Positions 62,255-64,000 of a stretch of 64,000 bases of DNA are shown here, in pieces; position 1 is the stretch's first letter; each line of letters opens with the position of its first letter. The notes below the pieces were generated by a model. The model worked only from the letters and a program-made list of their open reading frames with translations. It was not told the origin of the DNA and did not search any database. Source of the stretch: Erythrobacter sp. (GTDB taxonomy: Bacteria > Pseudomonadota > Alphaproteobacteria > Sphingomonadales > Sphingomonadaceae). Position numbers and translations under genes: made by a program. The DNA is taken from assembly GCF_030066995.1 (NCBI RefSeq), contig NZ_JASJAP010000005.1, positions 62,001 to 126,000 of the forward strand. Direction: 5' to 3'.

Positions 62255-63166
62255 ATGCTCCACGTCGTCCACCACGCCGATTACATGGCTCCGCGGCCCG
62301 AACGCGGGACGTTCAAGTTCGACAAGTACTACCTCGTGATGGAGGAATTGCGGGCAAGCGCAGCACCAATGACCGAGCACGCGCCGCAACCCATGCCGCG
62401 CAAATGGCTCGAGGCGGTGCACGATCCGGCCTATGTGGACGAGGTCTTCCGCGCCGAGGTCCCGCGCGACAAGGAACGCCGCATTGGTTTTCCGGTGACC
62501 ACCCGCATCCGTGATCGAGTACGCCACACGAATGGCGGCACCTGGCTCGCGGCGCAGCTGGCGATGGAGCACGGCTACGCCGCCAACAGCGCGGCGGGCA
62601 GCCACCACGCGCTCGCGAACACAGGGGCCGGCTATTGCGTGTTCAACGATCTGGCGGTCGCCTCCAATCGCTTGATCGCTGAAAGCGATGCCAGTCGGAT
62701 CTTGATCATCGATCTGGACGTCCATCAGGGCGATGGCACCGCCAGCCTGACCGCCACGCGCGAGGATATCATTACGCTTTCACTCCACGCGGAGAAGAAT
62801 TTCCCGGTGCGAAAGGCGCGCTCAAGCATCGATATCGGGCTTGAGGACCACACCGATGACGAGGCCTACCTTAACGTCCTCGCAAAGACACTGCCGGAGA
62901 CCTTCGATCGGTTTCGACCCGATTTCGTGTTCTATCAGGCGGGTGTCGATCCCCATATCAATGACAAGCTTGGGCGCCTTGCCCTGAGCGATGATGGCCT
63001 CGCCCGGCGTGACCGCTATGTCGTCGGGCAAGCGCGAATGCGCGGCCTTCCCATCGCCTCGGCTCTGGGTGGTGGCTATGGTGATGACCAGCGCGAAGTG
63101 GCGGCTCGCCACGCGCGATCCATGCTGACCATGGCCGCTGAGAACGTGCGCTTTGCCTGTGCTTGA
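62255..63166 (+). CDS. Histone deacetylase-family hydrolase
   Basis: The 303-residue protein has the HDAC/AcuC/AphA fold: SHHALANTGAGYCVFNDLAVA with the His117/His118 pair, IIDLDVHQGDGT giving the Zn ligands Asp153 and His157 (with Asp155 in the charge relay), and YQAGVDPHINDKLG giving the third ligand near Asp232. Bacterial members deacetylate polyamines, acetoin-related compounds or proteins; the substrate is unknown. Confidence 0.92.
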   Translation: MLHVVHHADYMAPRPERGTFKFDKYYLVMEELRASAAPMTEHAPQPMPRKWLEAVHDPAYVDEVFRAEVPRDKERRIGFPVTTRIRDRVRHTNGGTWLAAQLAMEHGYAANSAAGSHHALANTGAGYCVFNDLAVASNRLIAESDASRILIIDLDVHQGDGTASLTATREDIITLSLHAEKNFPVRKARSSIDIGLEDHTDDEAYLNVLAKTLPETFDRFRPDFVFYQAGVDPHINDKLGRLALSDDGLARRDRYVVGQARMRGLPIASALGGGYGDDQREVAARHARSMLTMAAENVRFACA

Positions 63167-63208
63167 GGGCTTCAGTCCGATTTAACCTGTGCCCGCTAAT
63201 CTGAAGCC

Positions 63209-63760
63209 GTGCTCGGACGTTACGCCTTCTTTGCGATCGCCATCTGCGCGTTTGCGGTCTTCGCCGTTCCGCGCGCCGATATTTCGGACGCGGTCGAAGC
63301 CGGGAGCGTCAACGCCTCGGCATTCAAGGCGGATTCCTCCGAGGTTTCGGGAGCAGCCGACACGGCCGGATCGCATGCCAACTGGTATGGCGCAGACCAC
63401 ACTCTTTCGCGCCAAGGTGACGGGCACTTTTACGCCTCGGCATCGGTCAACGGCGCATCGGTGCGGATGCTGGTCGATACCGGCGCAAGCGTGATTGCGC
63501 TGACCGGTGATGATGCGATGGCCGCCGGCATACTCTGGGACCAGCACGAGGTTTCCCCCGTAGCGCAAGGGGCTAGCGGCGCCGTCTACGGTGTGCGTAC
63601 GCGCCTGCGCGAGGTCGAGATTGCGGGAATGCGCGAACGCAATGTCGAAGCGATCATCGTGCCCGAAGGCCTCGGCGTTTCGCTGCTCGGCCAGTCCTAT
63701 CTGAGCCGCCTCTCCCGCGTCGAGATCAGCGACGACAGGATGCAACTGAGCGCGAACTGA
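63209..63760 (+). CDS. Retropepsin-like aspartic protease (TIGR02281 clan AA)
   Basis: The 183-residue protein starts at GTG 63209 with a membrane/signal helix (YAFFAIAICAFAVFAVP). The protease domain has MLVDTGASVIAL with the catalytic Asp90, and EAIIVPEGLGVSLLGQSYLSRLSRVEI, matching the single-domain TIGR02281 family that would act as a dimer in the periplasm. Substrate unknown. Confidence 0.9.
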   Translation: MLGRYAFFAIAICAFAVFAVPRADISDAVEAGSVNASAFKADSSEVSGAADTAGSHANWYGADHTLSRQGDGHFYASASVNGASVRMLVDTGASVIALTGDDAMAAGILWDQHEVSPVAQGASGAVYGVRTRLREVEIAGMRERNVEAIIVPEGLGVSLLGQSYLSRLSRVEISDDRMQLSAN

Positions 63761-64000
63761 GGATCGCCCAGGGCTCCGGATATCGAGCGCACCCACCGCA
63801 ACCGCATCGCGCGCGTCTTGAGCGCGGCACGGGATGAACTTGCGATCGCCCAAACCCATGATTGGCGCGCCAGTGTGAGCGGGCGGACACACGAAACGGC
63901 AGCCAATCCCTCGCATGTCCGAAATCCGGCATTACAAATAGCGCTGATCACAGCTATTGGCCCTTGAGTTTGACCATTCGGCAAAGAGCTAAGCGAAGAT
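63761..64000. other. Right edge, no supported gene
   Basis: The last 240 bp contain open stretches on both strands but none with a credible start, ribosome site or family resemblance. A gene could begin beyond the edge. Confidence 0.4.

Noticed and set aside
63697..63984. Minus-strand frame of 95 codons at the right edge.
   Set aside because: It overlaps the protease gene end, has no ribosome site and no recognisable domain.
1..64000. CRISPR arrays and IS-type transposase genes.
   Set aside because: I saw no regularly spaced repeats and no transposase-like frame anywhere in the window.

Overview
The window is high-GC chromosomal DNA from an alphaproteobacterium, most likely a sphingomonad of the Erythrobacter type. 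The pointers are the general stress response locus (PhyR, a CHASE-type HWE kinase, NepR, EcfG), the SigF/NrsF regulator pair as in Caulobacter, a class I PHA synthase with an alanine/lysine-rich phasin, ClpS, LptF/LptG, a Ppx/GppA–RlmE pair and a MoxR–DUF58–SpoIIM–RDD operon. No species can be named from sequence alone.

Layout. 0–6.3 kb holds lipid and ester genes (a partial acyl-CoA synthetase, a sulfatase, a C45-type acyltransferase/peptidase, a thioesterase, a crotonase) and tRNA-Thr and tRNA-Cys. 6.4–8.8 kb is a compact five-gene operon on the minus strand: a membrane-anchored LuxR-type regulator, a coiled-coil protein, a membrane protein, a RadC-like JAB protein and a winged-helix protein. 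8.9–13.5 kb carries alaC, phaC and a phasin fused to a histone-like domain. 13.6–20 kb carries clpS, DUF427, lptF, lptG, a desaturase and two acetyltransferase-like genes. 20.4–23.9 kb is the general stress response locus, with an EcfG promoter that can be read on both strands. 24–28.4 kb carries a cation symporter, glmM, thiD and a LOG-family gene.

28,425–39,410 is an 11-kb integrated element bounded by perfect 48-bp repeats of the 3' part of tRNA-Gln(CUG). It encodes an integrase, a probable repressor diverging across an inverted-repeat operator from an AlpA-like HTH protein, a Spo11/Topo VI A-like protein and a winged-helix protein. A head module follows: large terminase, adaptor, HNH, HK97-type capsid, prohead protease, connector and portal. 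I see no tail, lysis or polymerase genes. This is the make-up expected of a capsid-forming phage satellite that would borrow tails from a helper phage, and it is the main discovery of the window.

39.4–64 kb returns to core genes: ppx/gppA, rlmE, a membrane cytochrome c, pheA, the eight-gene MoxR operon ending in a GNAT gene and a Tat-exported class A beta-lactamase, an isoaspartyl peptidase, an SDR and an HSL-type esterase. A metal-response (bufferin) locus follows, with bufB–bufC on one strand and bufA–doxX–sigF–nrsF on the other, separated by two divergent matches to the SigF promoter pattern. The window ends with a GAF–EAL protein, ispG, a small pentad-repeat protein, a thioredoxin-like lipoprotein, a histone-deacetylase-fold enzyme and a retropepsin-like protease.
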